DNA of 64,000 nucleotides from JBBQSN01 sp963825505 (GCA_963825505.1 CAWGTL010000004.1:186001-250000); one strand, 5' to 3'. Positions 1 to 8,662 are shown, counted from the stretch's first letter. Notes: generated by a model from the letters alone, not told the origin. Numbers and translations are program-made.

Positions 1-767
1 AGGTCCTTGCCGTAGGTGAGGCCGTGATAGCTCGGGTCCGGGGTGTTGTACTGCGGGAACCGGTCGGCGTGCTGCGCGAAGTCGAACGTCCCGCCGTCGA
101 CGATGACGCCGGCGATCGCGGTGCCGTGGCCGCCGAGGTACTTCGTGGCCGAGTGCACCACCACGTCGGCCCCCCACTCCAGCGGGCGGATGAGGTACGG
201 CGTGGCGACGGTGTTGTCGACCACCAGCGGCACGCCGATCTCGTGCGCCACCGCTGCCACGCCCTCGATGTCGAGCACGTCCTGCTTGGGGTTCGAGATC
301 GTCTCCGCGAAGAACGCCTTGGTGTTCTCGCGCGCGGCGGCGCGCCAGGAGTCCAGGTCGTCCGGGTCCTCGACGAACGTGGTCGTGATGCCGAGCTTCG
401 GGAGCGTGTGGTGCAGCAGGTTGTACGTGCCGCCGTACAGGCTCGGGCTCGCCACGATGTGGTCGCCCGCTTCTGCCAGGTTGAGCAGCGCGATGGTCTC
501 GGCCGACTGGCCGGACGCCAGCAGCAGCGCGCCCACGCCGCCCTCGAGGTCGGCGATCCGCTGCTCCACCACGTCCGTGGTCGGGTTCATCAGCCGGGTG
601 TAGATGTTGCCGAACTCGCCCAGGGCGAACAGGTTCTCGGCGTGACGGGTGTCGTCGAAGACGTACGAGGTGGTCTGGTAGATCGGCAGCGCGCGGGCGT
701 TCGTGGTGGGGTCGGCGGCCTGGCCGGCGTGGATCTGACGGGTCTCGAAGGACCATCCGGTGCTCAT
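1..767 (-). CDS. metY: O-acetylhomoserine sulfhydrylase (partial, 3' end outside window)
   Basis: This PLP enzyme of the Cys/Met metabolism family is expected to make homocysteine from O-acetylhomoserine and sulfide. Visible are the N-terminal segment MSTGWSFETRQIHAGQ, the stretch LPIYQTTSYVFDD, the active-site tyrosine region SPSLYGGTYNL and the PLP-lysine motif HSATKYLGGHG with Lys209. About 255 residues are present of a usual 430 or so; the rest lies left of position 1. The ATG at 765-767 is preceded by a GAGG ribosome site about 9 nt upstream. The SAM-IV riboswitch upstream fits the methionine-pathway role. A cystathionine gamma-synthase is less likely, given the sequence around the lysine. 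Confidence 0.93.
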   Translation of the reverse strand, partial: MSTGWSFETRQIHAGQAADPTTNARALPIYQTTSYVFDDTRHAENLFALGEFGNIYTRLMNPTTDVVEQRIADLEGGVGALLLASGQSAETIALLNLAEAGDHIVASPSLYGGTYNLLHHTLPKLGITTTFVEDPDDLDSWRAAARENTKAFFAETISNPKQDVLDIEGVAAVAHEIGVPLVVDNTVATPYLIRPLEWGADVVVHSATKYLGGHGTAIAGVIVDGGTFDFAQHADRFPQYNTPDPSYHGLTYGKD

Positions 768-960
768 GTGCTCGTGCCTCCTGCGGTCTCGGGTGCGGCG
801 GAGCCGTCCTGGGCCCGGGGGCGCTGGTGCGACCGGGGCCGGAGGTGCCGCTGGGGGTGTCGTGCTCGGGGGTGGTGCTGGGGGGTGGTGCTCGAAGAGG
901 TGCCGCGACGTGGCGGCGTGGCCAGGACGGCCGGCGGGACGGTGGGCGCGGACGCGGACC

Positions 961-975
961 GGTCCCGCAGGGACC
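961..975 (-). promoter_or_regulatory. Hairpin abutting the leader-ORF stop codon
   Basis: On the minus strand the bases GGTCCC-TGC-GGGACC form a perfect 6-bp stem with a 3-nt loop, starting immediately after the TGA of the 7-codon leader ORF. There is no T-tract, so it is not a classical terminator. A ribosome stopped at the TGA would cover or melt it, which suggests an attenuation role. That function is inferred. Confidence 0.4.
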
Positions 976-999
976 TCAGCGGCGACAGCGACGGTGCAT
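976..999 (-). CDS. Candidate 7-residue leader peptide MHRRCRR upstream of metY
   Basis: ATG at 997-999 and TGA at 976-978 encode MHRRCRR. A strong ribosome site, GGAGG, sits 9 nt before the ATG. The ORF lies between the SAM-IV aptamer and metY, and a perfect hairpin begins at the base after the stop. The single Cys codon in a run of Arg codons could couple translation to cysteine or arginine supply. Actinobacteria are known to use short Cys-containing upstream ORFs in sulfur regulation, but this particular peptide is not one I recognise. Chance occurrence is possible. Confidence 0.4.
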   Translation of the reverse strand: MHRRCRR

Positions 1000-1032
1000 G
1001 GCGGGGTGCCTCCAGCTCGTGGGGCCCACCTG

Positions 1033-1149
1033 CCGGGCCCGCGCTTGCCCGCCGACGACGCCGACGGGCCGGGTCATCACCCGGGGCACCCCACCGCGGA
1101 GGAGGGTTGCCGGCCAGCGAGCCGGGGCTTGGCGCTGGCGCTCATGACC
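1033..1149 (-). ncRNA. SAM-IV riboswitch
   Basis: The minus strand reads GGTCATGAGCGCCAGCGCCA at the 5' side, then CCGGCAACCCTCC, CGCGGTGGGGTGCCCCGGG and TGATGACC, which closes P1 with the initial GGTCATGA. It finishes with the 3' pseudoknot segment GGCAAGCGCGGG. Order and spacing match the actinobacterial SAM-IV class, including the mycobacterial example. It senses S-adenosylmethionine and should lower metY expression when methionine is plentiful. The 5' end falls 7 nt after a promoter -10 box. It sits 265 nt before the metY start, which leaves room for a second control element. Confidence 0.95.
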
Positions 1150-1156
1150 TGCGTCC

Positions 1157-1186
1157 AGGGTAGGCAGGCCCTGCGACCAGCGGCAA
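1157..1186 (-). promoter_or_regulatory. Promoter of the metY riboswitch transcript
   Basis: On the minus strand, -35 TTGCCG (1181-1186) and -10 TACCCT (1157-1162) are separated by 18 nt. Transcription would begin about 7 nt later, at the first base of the riboswitch P1 stem. The agreement with the aptamer boundary supports the call. Confidence 0.65.
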
Positions 1187-1198
1187 GACGTCCCGCCG

Positions 1199-1219
1199 CC
1201 GTCTCACTTTCCGAGACGG
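1199..1219 (-). terminator. Possible terminator hairpin after the DUF4192 gene
   Basis: CCGTCTC and GAGACGG form a perfect 7-bp stem with a 7-nt loop, 21 nt past the stop of the DUF4192 gene and just upstream of the metY promoter. No T-run follows, so factor-dependent termination or a protein site is equally possible. Confidence 0.4.
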
Positions 1220-1240
1220 CGTGTGCAGCATCCGAGACGA

Positions 1241-2350
1241 TCAGCCCGGTCGCTCCCCCGGCGGCACCGACCGCAGCACGGCCCGCCGCTGCGCCCGGAC
1301 CCAACCGGGTGGGGTGGCGGCCCGGAGCGCCTGGTGCACGAGCAGCGCCAGCGAGTGGTCGCGCCGGCTGCGCAGCGCGAGCTCGGACAGGTCGAGCCCC
1401 TGGGCGCCGTCGCCCTGCCACCAGGCCACCCAGGCCATCACGGCCAGCGGGTCGGCACGGCGGGGCCCCTGGGCGTACCGGGCCAGCAGCGCCAGCGCGC
1501 GCGAGGCGGCGACCAGCTGGTCGCGGTCCGGCGAGGGCACGGGTCCCTCGCCCGTGACGTCGAAGAGCGCGTCGAGCGCGTCGCCCGCCCCGGTGCCGCC
1601 GGTGAGCACCAGCTCCTCCGCCGCGGCCCGCCCGTCCGGGGTGCAGGTCAGCACCACCGCGTCGCGGACGACCGGCTCGCCCAGACCCACCAGCGCCAGG
1701 GCCAGGTCGCGCTCCTCGGCGACGGCCGGTGCGCCGACGACCCGCAGCCAGGCGTGCAGGCAGGCGACCCGGGCCGACGGCCCGTGCGGCACCGGGGTGC
1801 GTCGCACGCGTGCCGCCACCCGCCGGCGCACCGCGGGAGCCACCGGCCGCAGGTCGGGCAGCAGCTCGGACCTGCTCGCCGCGGGGCTCACCCCGAGCGC
1901 GACCATCTGCGCGCTCACGGTGGCGGACTGCAGGTCGGACACGGGCCAGCCGTCCGGCGGGCAGCACCCCTGGCCCGCGCACAGCAGCGACCGGAACCTG
2001 CGCGGGCCGACGTGCCAGCAGTCGAGCAGGTCGACGCCGCAGCGCTCGAGCACGTGGTCGAGCACCGGCAGCCACGGGACGCCCGCTCCGGGGTCGTCGT
2101 CGTAGACCACGGCGACCGCGCGCCGGGCGCCGTCGTCGGCCAGGTGCGTCGCGAGCTGCTCGAGCCCGTCGGCCCCGTTCCGCAGGACGTCGGCGAGGTC
2201 GACCCGCAGCACCAGACCGACCTCGGAGCCGGGGTCGCGCAGGGCGACCAGCACCAGGGAGTCGGCGGGGACGAACCCCAGCCGGTACGGCACCAGCGCG
2301 ACCAGGTCGCGCGGCTCGGTGACGACGATGCCCGTGGGGTCGCTTCTCAT
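1241..2350 (-). CDS. DUF4192 family protein
   Basis: A 369-residue protein with the opening TEPRDLVALVPYRLGFVPAD, followed by SLVLVALRD, which is the hallmark of the DUF4192 family common in Actinobacteria. The family has no established function. It continues with Cys-containing segments (a DLLDCWHVG stretch, then CAGQGCCPPDGWPV) and a C-terminal alpha-helical half. I chose the ATG at 2350 because the conserved domain starts right after it; a GTG at 2389 would add 13 residues. Neither has a strong ribosome site. It has no operon partners. Confidence 0.82.
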   Translation of the reverse strand: MRSDPTGIVVTEPRDLVALVPYRLGFVPADSLVLVALRDPGSEVGLVLRVDLADVLRNGADGLEQLATHLADDGARRAVAVVYDDDPGAGVPWLPVLDHVLERCGVDLLDCWHVGPRRFRSLLCAGQGCCPPDGWPVSDLQSATVSAQMVALGVSPAASRSELLPDLRPVAPAVRRRVAARVRRTPVPHGPSARVACLHAWLRVVGAPAVAEERDLALALVGLGEPVVRDAVVLTCTPDGRAAAEELVLTGGTGAGDALDALFDVTGEGPVPSPDRDQLVAASRALALLARYAQGPRRADPLAVMAWVAWWQGDGAQGLDLSELALRSRRDHSLALLVHQALRAATPPGWVRAQRRAVLRSVPPGERPG

Positions 2351-2487
2351 GGCCCGGACGCTGCCCGAGCGCGGCGACCTCACGGCCACGCACGACGCCC
2401 GGTTGTGGACGGACGGCGCGACGGCCGCCCTGTGGACGGCGGGACGCGCACCGCCCCCGTCAGCGCCGGTGGATCAGGTCGGGCGGG

Positions 2488-2856
2488 TCAGAGCACCTGG
2501 CCGGGGACGACGCCCTCCGGGCCGTGGGCGGCGGCGGGCGAGCCCTCCCACGCCAGGAAGCGCTCGGTCTCCACCAGCACGGCGCCGGCGAGCCAGGTCA
2601 GCACGAACGCGTCGTCGCCGAGGCCGGCGAGCAGCATCAGCGCCTCGGGCATGACGTCGACCGGGCTCACGACGTACGCGAGCGCGAGCCCCATCATCAG
2701 CAGGCGGCTGCGTTCGAGCCCGGGGTAGGTGCCGCGCACGGTCATCATCACCAGCCGCGGCAGCGCCATCAGCTGCTCGCTGACGGGCGGCGCGTCGGCA
2801 CGACGCTGACCGCGCACCGCCTGCCAGAGCGCGGCGAACGCTGAGATCCTCTTCAC
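2488..2856 (-). CDS. DUF1232 (YkvA-like) small membrane protein
   Basis: A 122-residue protein. The core at residues about 50-85, SRLLMMGLALAYVVSPVDVM followed by PE, is the DUF1232 signature with its hydrophobic segment and Ser-Pro-Val-Asp motif. It starts with GTG behind a strong GAGGAGGGG ribosome site. The function of the family is unknown; members are small membrane-associated proteins. It is followed on the same strand by the DUF4192 gene, but the 137-bp gap argues against tight coupling. Confidence 0.85.
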   Translation of the reverse strand: MKRISAFAALWQAVRGQRRADAPPVSEQLMALPRLVMMTVRGTYPGLERSRLLMMGLALAYVVSPVDVMPEALMLLAGLGDDAFVLTWLAGAVLVETERFLAWEGSPAAAHGPEGVVPGQVL

Positions 2857-2944
2857 TGCCCCTCCTCGATCGGCACCAGGGAAGACGTCCGGGACGTCCC
2901 GTGGGTTCCCGCTGTGCGGTCGGCGGCGGTTCCCGCCCTCGCGG

Positions 2945-3610
2945 TCAACGCGGCACGAACTCGCGCCGCGCGCCGTCGGCGATCTTGCGCAGCAGCCAGT
3001 AGTCCAGGCCGCCGCCGACGACCCCGCCGATCAGCGGCAGCCCCCGCCCGAGCCGCGACAGGCCCTTCTTGCCCAGCTGGCTGAGCAGGTTGAACCCGAT
3101 GCCCTTGTTGAGCACCATCAGCGCCGGGCCGGGCAGCCGCTGCAGCGCCAGGTCTGCTATCCGGCCCGTCGGTGAGACCCCGCTCTTGGCCAGGATGCTG
3201 CGGGCGTCGGCCCCCACCAGGGTCAGGAGCACGGCGCTGCGTACCTCGGGGCGGTCCAGGTCGTAGCCGCGCAGGTGGGCGATGCTCGCGACCATCCGCG
3301 TGGCGATGCCGTAGAAGCCGACGACGTTGGCCGGCAGCGCCACCGGCAGGGTGATGAAACCACCGAGCCCGGTGACGAACCCGCCAGCGGCGGCGAGCTT
3401 GAGGTGGGTGGCGACGATCTGCTCGACGGCCGCGTCCGCCGATCCGGCGCGCGCGAGGGCCGCCTGCGCCGACTGGGCGGCGGGGTCGAGCGGGCCGACG
3501 CCGTCGATGCCCGCGTCGACCAGCCGCGTCACCAGGGATGTCGCGGTGCGCTCGAGGCGCGAGCCCTCGTCGGGTTCGCCCGCGGCGGGCACCAGGTCCT
3601 TGTCGGCCAT
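2945..3610 (-). CDS. EcsC family protein
   Basis: A 221-residue protein with the EcsC domain: a polar N-terminus, then a glycine-rich hydrophobic region (GGFVTGLGGFITLPVALPAN), the helix PEVRSAVLLTLVGAD, and a C-terminal glycine-rich segment GLPLIGGVVGGGLDYWLL. EcsC proteins are membrane-associated and poorly characterised. The ATG at 3608-3610 is chosen because GGAGG lies 8 nt upstream; an open frame continues further upstream without homology. The gene is divergent from the S9 peptidase, and the 166 bp between them must hold both promoters. Confidence 0.88.
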   Translation of the reverse strand: MADKDLVPAAGEPDEGSRLERTATSLVTRLVDAGIDGVGPLDPAAQSAQAALARAGSADAAVEQIVATHLKLAAAGGFVTGLGGFITLPVALPANVVGFYGIATRMVASIAHLRGYDLDRPEVRSAVLLTLVGADARSILAKSGVSPTGRIADLALQRLPGPALMVLNKGIGFNLLSQLGKKGLSRLGRGLPLIGGVVGGGLDYWLLRKIADGARREFVPR

Positions 3611-3776
3611 GCCGGTCTGCCTCCGTGGTTCGTGGGTCCCGAGCTTCCTGCCGGGCCGGCGCGTCGCGCCGGAGCCGTCCCGGCGATCATGCCCGGCTGC
3701 CGCGCCTGTCGCACCCCCGGCGCACCCGGCCGGGGCCGCCACGGCGACGTCGGCCCCCCGTGACAGGGTGACGCGC

Positions 3777-5633
3777 ATGGACGACGCCCAGACCACCCCG
3801 CCCGAGGGCGCCACCGCCCGCTGGCTCGAGGTGCGCGCCTGGCGCGCGTTCGACGTCGACGAGCAGGGCCGGGTCCTGGCGGGGCACGACGACACCGGCA
3901 CCGTCCAGCTGGTCGAGCTCGCCGACGGCGCCGGCACCCGCCTCACCGACCTGCCCGGCGCGGTGACGGGGCGCTGGCTGCCCGGCCGGCGCGCCGTCCT
4001 GGTCTCGCACGACGCCGGCGGCGACGAGAACGCGCAGCTGTCGGTGCTGGAGGTCGACCACGTGACCTCGCTCGGTCGTCCGGCGGGCCTCGACGACCTC
4101 ACCCCGCTGCTGCGCGCCGTGGGGGTCATGCACGTCGTCCTGCACCTGCAGGGCGAGCACCTGGTCTACGCGCACAACGGGCGCAACCGCGTCGACTTCG
4201 ACGTGCACGTGCGCCACCTCGGCACCGGTGACGACGTCGCCGTGTGGACCGGTGGCGGCATGGTGTCGGCAGGTCGGCTGTCCCCCGACGGCACGCGCCT
4301 CGCCCTCGCCCTCACCTCGCTGCTGCCGATGAGCACCCACCTGGTGCTGGCCGCGGTGCCGGTCGCCGGCGAGGAGCCCACCGCGCCCCGCCCGCTCACC
4401 GACCCGGACGAGCCGGGCCGGCACGAGCGCCTGTCGTGGACGCCGGACTCCCAGGCCCTGCTGTACGCCACCGACCGCGACTTCGGCACCACCCTGCTCG
4501 GCCGCCACGACCTGCGCACCGACCGGTTCACCCCCGTCGTCGCGCACGACGAGTGGGACGTCTCCGGCTGGTTGGCACCCGACGGCTCGCTGCTGCTCGC
4601 CGAGACCCTGGTCGACGGCGAGTCGCGCCTCGCGCTCCACGACCCCAGCACCGGGCGCGTCGTGCACGCGGTCGACCTGCCCGGGGCCGGGACGCCCGCC
4701 GCCGGGGTCGTCGCGTACATGCTCCCCGAGCCGGTGTGGTCGCGGGACTCCACCTCGGTCGTGCTGTCGTTCGCCTCCCCGGGCGTGCCCGGTGACGTCC
4801 TCCTCCTCGACGCCGCCACCGGCGAGGTCGCGGCGCTCACCGACTCGGCCGACGACCTGCCCGCTCCCCCGGCGCTGCCGCAGTCGCACCGCGTCCCGAC
4901 CCCGGACGGCGAGCGGGTCCCGTGCTTCGCGTACCCGCCGGGCGCGGGCGCCACCGGCTCGGCCGTGGTGGTCGTCCACGGCGGCCCGGAGGGCCAGTCG
5001 GTCCGCACCTTCAACCCGGTCGTCCAGTCGCTCGCCGCCGCCGGCCACGCCGTGCTGGTGCCCAACGTCCGCGGCTCCACGGGTTACGGCCGGCGGTGGT
5101 ACTCCCTCGACGACGGCCCGCTGCGGCTCGACTCGGTGGCCGACCTCGCCGCCGTCCACGCGTTCCTCGGCACCATCGGCCACGACCCGGCCCGCGCCGC
5201 GCTGTGGGGAGGGTCGTACGGCGGCTACATGGTCCTGGCCGGGCTCACCTTCCAGCCCGAGCTGTGGGCGGCGGGGGTCGACATCGTCGGGATCTCCTCG
5301 CTCGTGACGTTCCTGGAGAACACCTCGCCGTACCGCCGGGCCTTCCGCGAGCGCGAGTACGGTCGGCTCGACACCGACCGGGAGATGCTCGAGGCCGCCT
5401 CGCCCCTGCCGCGGATCGACCGCGTGCGGGCCCCGCTGTTCGTCATCCACGGCGCCAACGACCCCCGGGTACCGCTGTCGGAGGCCGAGCAGGTGGCCGC
5501 CGCGGTGCGCGCCAACGGACTGGAGTGCGAGCTGCGCGTCTACGGCGACGAGGGGCACGGCCTGGCCAAGCGGACCAACCGCCTCGACGCGTACCCGGCC
5601 GCGATCGCGTGCCTGGACCGCTGGCTGGCCTGA
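3777..5633 (+). CDS. S9 family prolyl oligopeptidase-like serine peptidase
   Basis: A 618-residue protein. The N-terminal two-thirds is a beta-propeller-like region with repeated Trp/Asp-rich blades (SWTPDSQALLYATDRDFG, WSRDSTSVVLSFA). The C-terminal third is an alpha/beta hydrolase with the nucleophile elbow GGSYGG (Ser480), Asp562 in HGANDPRVP and His594 in GDEGHG, a complete triad. The oxyanion region VVVHGGPEGQ is present. No signal peptide is seen, so it should act in the cytosol on short peptides or acylated peptides. The ATG at 3777 was chosen because upstream sequence in this frame has no homology. The next gene begins 17 nt after the stop. Confidence 0.9.
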   Translation: MDDAQTTPPEGATARWLEVRAWRAFDVDEQGRVLAGHDDTGTVQLVELADGAGTRLTDLPGAVTGRWLPGRRAVLVSHDAGGDENAQLSVLEVDHVTSLGRPAGLDDLTPLLRAVGVMHVVLHLQGEHLVYAHNGRNRVDFDVHVRHLGTGDDVAVWTGGGMVSAGRLSPDGTRLALALTSLLPMSTHLVLAAVPVAGEEPTAPRPLTDPDEPGRHERLSWTPDSQALLYATDRDFGTTLLGRHDLRTDRFTPVVAHDEWDVSGWLAPDGSLLLAETLVDGESRLALHDPSTGRVVHAVDLPGAGTPAAGVVAYMLPEPVWSRDSTSVVLSFASPGVPGDVLLLDAATGEVAALTDSADDLPAPPALPQSHRVPTPDGERVPCFAYPPGAGATGSAVVVVHGGPEGQSVRTFNPVVQSLAAAGHAVLVPNVRGSTGYGRRWYSLDDGPLRLDSVADLAAVHAFLGTIGHDPARAALWGGSYGGYMVLAGLTFQPELWAAGVDIVGISSLVTFLENTSPYRRAFREREYGRLDTDREMLEAASPLPRIDRVRAPLFVIHGANDPRVPLSEAEQVAAAVRANGLECELRVYGDEGHGLAKRTNRLDAYPAAIACLDRWLA

Positions 5634-5650
5634 GCGACGCCGGCGACCTG

Positions 5651-7417
5651 GTGGTGGTCGAGGGGCTGCGCACCGGCGAGCAGGTCGCCCTGGCGCTGGG
5701 GGGCGGGTCCGTGGCGCTGGTGCGGTCCGACGGCACCGGCGCCCTGGTCCCGCTCGCGCAGGCGCCCGCGGAGCTCGCCCGGCTCGACGCCGAGGCGGCA
5801 CCGCGGTGGACCTGGTGGTCGGCTGCGTCCGTCCTCGGCCCGCTGCTGGGCGTCGACCCCGGTCTGCGGCTCGGACGCTGCTGGGACCTCGCCGCCGTGC
5901 ACCGGGTGCTGCAGGGCGGGCACCGCGCCGATCCGGCCGACGTGTGGTGCCACGTGCGCGGGCTCGCCGTGTCCACGGCGCCCCGCTCGGGGCAGCTCGA
6001 CCTGCTCGGTGCCGACGCCTCCGCCTGGGGCGCCGCCGCTCCGTCGTCGGACGACGACGGAGCACCCGACGAACCGGTGCGGCCCGACGGGCACCTGCGG
6101 CCCGACTGGGCGGCCGGCGCGTGGGGCAGCACCCCGCACCGAGCCCGCCGCTGGGCCGCCCTCGCCCTCGAGGTGGCCGCGCTCCAGCTCGAGGAGGTGC
6201 GCGGGGTCCCGGCGCGTGGCAGCGCGCTGCACGGGGTGTACGCCGAGTCGGCGGCCGACCTGGTCGCGGTCGAGCTCGGCGCCACCGGACTCCCCGTCGA
6301 CCTGCGGGAGGCCGAGCGGCTGATCGGCGAGGTCGCCGGTCGCCGCCCGACGGACGAGGCCGACGAACGCCGGATCCGGGCGGAGCGCGACCGGCTCGTG
6401 CTCGACACCGTGCCCGACGACTCCCCCGTCGACCTGCGCAGCCCCCTGCAGGTGAAGGAGCTGTTGCGCCGCAACGGTTTCGACCTGCCCGACACCCGGT
6501 CGTGGCGGCTGGAGCAGCTGGCCGGCACGCACCCGCTCGTCGACGCGCTGCTGCAGTGGCGCAAGGGAGAGCGGATCGCCACCACCTACGGCTACCGCTG
6601 GCTCGACCACCACCTCGGCTCCGACGGCCGGCTGCGCGGCACCTGGACGGGCAGCGACGGCGGCGCCGGGCGGATGACCGCATCCGCCGGCCTGCACTCG
6701 ATGCCACGTGAGCTGCGGCCCGCGGTGCTGGCCGAGCCCGGTCACCTGCTCGTGCGCGCCGACCTCGGCCAGGTCGAACCCCGTGTCCTCGCAGCGATCT
6801 CGCGCGACCGGGACCTCGCGCGTGCCGCCGCGTCCGACGACCTCTACGCCGACGTCGCCACGGCGCTGGGCTGCGAACGGCCTGTGGCCAAGGTCGCCGT
6901 GCTCGCGGCGATGTACGGCCAGACGTCGGGGACAGCGGCCGACGCCCTGCGCGACATGGAGCGCACCTACCCCACCGCGATGCGGTTCCTGCAGTCCGCG
7001 CACAACGACGGCAGGGCGGGTCGTGACGTGCGCACCTGGACCGGACGACGGGTGCGGATGTGGCACGTCGACCCGCTCGCACCCGACGCCGGGCCGGACG
7101 CCGTGCGTGCCCACCAGTCCGTCCTCGCGGCGCGAGGGCGGTTCGCGCGCAACGCCGTCGTGCAGGGGTCGGCCGCCGAGCTGTTCAAGGCCTGGACGGC
7201 CACCGTCCGCGCCCGGCTGCGGTCGGAGGGCACCGGCGAGGTGGTGCTGTGCCTGCACGACGAGCTGCTGCTGCACGTGCGCGACGACGCCGCCGAGCAC
7301 CTTCGCACCGCCGTGGTCGACGACCTGCGCAGCACCGCGGCGCGGTGGACCGACGCCGGCGTGCGGTTCGTGGCCGATGTCGCGGTGGTACGCCGCTGGT
7401 CCGACGCCAAGGGCTGA
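5651..7417 (+). CDS. Bifunctional 3'-5' exonuclease/DNA polymerase (PolA-like, actinobacterial)
   Basis: About 588 residues. The C-terminal half carries family A polymerase motifs: motif A RADLGQVEPRVLA (Asp371), motif B with Lys414 and MYGQTSG, and motif C CLHDELLLH (Asp537). The N-terminal half is the divergent exonuclease-like region typical of this actinobacterial family, which is distinct from housekeeping PolA and is probably involved in repair synthesis. The start is uncertain: there is no ATG, and GTG at 5651 or 5654 are the first good candidates, 17-20 nt after the peptidase stop, suggesting co-transcription. Confidence 0.85.
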   Translation: MVVEGLRTGEQVALALGGGSVALVRSDGTGALVPLAQAPAELARLDAEAAPRWTWWSAASVLGPLLGVDPGLRLGRCWDLAAVHRVLQGGHRADPADVWCHVRGLAVSTAPRSGQLDLLGADASAWGAAAPSSDDDGAPDEPVRPDGHLRPDWAAGAWGSTPHRARRWAALALEVAALQLEEVRGVPARGSALHGVYAESAADLVAVELGATGLPVDLREAERLIGEVAGRRPTDEADERRIRAERDRLVLDTVPDDSPVDLRSPLQVKELLRRNGFDLPDTRSWRLEQLAGTHPLVDALLQWRKGERIATTYGYRWLDHHLGSDGRLRGTWTGSDGGAGRMTASAGLHSMPRELRPAVLAEPGHLLVRADLGQVEPRVLAAISRDRDLARAAASDDLYADVATALGCERPVAKVAVLAAMYGQTSGTAADALRDMERTYPTAMRFLQSAHNDGRAGRDVRTWTGRRVRMWHVDPLAPDAGPDAVRAHQSVLAARGRFARNAVVQGSAAELFKAWTATVRARLRSEGTGEVVLCLHDELLLHVRDDAAEHLRTAVVDDLRSTAARWTDAGVRFVADVAVVRRWSDAKG

Positions 7418-7465
7418 GGCACCCTCCAGGAGTGGCGCGACGCCGGGCAGCCGCATCACGTCATC

Positions 7466-7483
7466 GCGGCCGAGATCGGCCGC
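7466..7483. terminator. Possible bidirectional terminator between convergent genes
   Basis: GCGGCCGA-GA-TCGGCCGC is a perfect 8-bp inverted repeat in the 85-bp gap between the polymerase gene (plus) and the secreted-protein gene (minus). Neither side has a clear T-tract. The position suggests termination; the loop of two bases is short. Confidence 0.35.
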
Positions 7484-7502
7484 GTGCTTCACAAGCCCTG
7501 TG

Positions 7503-8624
7503 CTAGGACGACATCGGTCGGATCGAGATGTGGCTGAGGTAGTGCCCCGCCTCCACGAAGAAGGTGTTCCCGCTGAGCCAGCGGACGAACAGCTTGGTCC
7601 TGAACGTCCGACTGGTGCAGGTCGGGTCGATCGCCACGATCACGTGGGTCCGCAGTTCCTGGTGGTGTACTGCACCAGTGGTGCTCTGCCGACGGGGCGC
7701 GCTCGTCGTCTGCCGGCACAGGGCGCCGTCGGCGTGGAACTGCTGGACGACCATGGAGAAGTCGTAGACCGAGGCCGTGGCCACCGTCCCGTTCACCACC
7801 CGGCAGGGGGGCAGGTGAGAGTCCGGTGTGACCAGGTTCGTCCACGTGTAGCAGTTCGTGACGTACCCGTCGCCGATGACGTCCAGGTGTGTGACGGCGG
7901 GCCTCAGCGCAGAGTTTCCCGCGATCACGAGCGTCGGCGGGGCTCGGTAGGCGGACACCTCGAAGTTCGGCGCTGTGATCGTGGGTGTCCCGGGACCCAG
8001 GAAACGGTGGGCGACCAGACCGGTGCTGACCGTCTGCGGCTGCCCGAACGCGACCACCGACGCCGCGTTGTCCAGTCCCCTCCCGACCAGTCGGAGGTAG
8101 CCACCCTCGAGGCGGACCGTCTTCCCGGTCACGGCGAGGTCGTCGCGGCCCAGGAAGATGATCACCTGGCACCTGTTGGCACCTCGCTCAGCGGTCCAGA
8201 GGGTGCGGACCGTCATCGCGTGACGCTGGTCGTACACGAGGTTGCGACCGGTGAGGCCGTAGGCCGACCTCGTCGTCAGCCGGCCGTCGGCCCCGCGTCG
8301 GTCCGGACCGCACTCGACGCCGTGCGTGATGCCCGCACGACCGTAGATGGAGCCGGGGGCCGACGCCCTGGGGACCCCGGTCGCGGTCACGGCGGACTCG
8401 ACGTGCCAGGTGCCTCCTGACGGGATCCACAACCGGAAGCTGGCCACGACGTAGACGGAGTTGCCCCCCTGCGCTCCCGGGACGGTCAGCGAGCGGCCGG
8501 TGACCGGGCCGCTCCAGGCGACTGTCGAGTCGACGGCGGCCGCCGGTGCCGCAGCGCCGACCGGCGACGTCACGAGGAGGGCTGTCACAGCGACCGCGAC
8601 CGCGTGTCTCACGTGCAGGCGCAT
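7503..8624 (-). CDS. Secreted protein of unknown function with six cysteines
   Basis: A 373-residue protein with a clear signal peptide: basic MRLHVRH, hydrophobic AVAVAVTALLVTSPVG, and cleavage probably after APAAA near residue 31. The mature part has no transmembrane segment and contains six cysteines (VECGPD, NRCQVI, TNCYTW, PPCRVV, ALCRQT, PTCTSR), so disulfides are likely. It is rich in Thr, Val and Gly, suggesting beta structure. I recognise no family. ATG is preceded by GGAGGG. It has its own likely promoter and no coupled neighbours, and its codon use is less GC-biased than flanking genes, so recent acquisition is possible. Confidence 0.8.
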   Translation of the reverse strand: MRLHVRHAVAVAVTALLVTSPVGAAAPAAAVDSTVAWSGPVTGRSLTVPGAQGGNSVYVVASFRLWIPSGGTWHVESAVTATGVPRASAPGSIYGRAGITHGVECGPDRRGADGRLTTRSAYGLTGRNLVYDQRHAMTVRTLWTAERGANRCQVIIFLGRDDLAVTGKTVRLEGGYLRLVGRGLDNAASVVAFGQPQTVSTGLVAHRFLGPGTPTITAPNFEVSAYRAPPTLVIAGNSALRPAVTHLDVIGDGYVTNCYTWTNLVTPDSHLPPCRVVNGTVATASVYDFSMVVQQFHADGALCRQTTSAPRRQSTTGAVHHQELRTHVIVAIDPTCTSRTFRTKLFVRWLSGNTFFVEAGHYLSHISIRPMSS

Positions 8625-8662
8625 GGACCCTCCATCGCCGATGGTGGTCTACCCAGCAGACC

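Noticed and set aside
3687..7082. A minus-strand open frame of more than 1,100 codons opposite the peptidase and polymerase
   Set aside because: It is an antisense shadow caused by high GC; composition is Arg/Pro/Ala-rich with no domain, while the plus strand carries clear catalytic motifs.
7418..7502. Open frame continuing past the polymerase stop (GTLQEWRDAGQPHHVIAAEI)
   Set aside because: It is short, with no start codon or homology I can name. The stop before it is at the expected end of the polymerase family.
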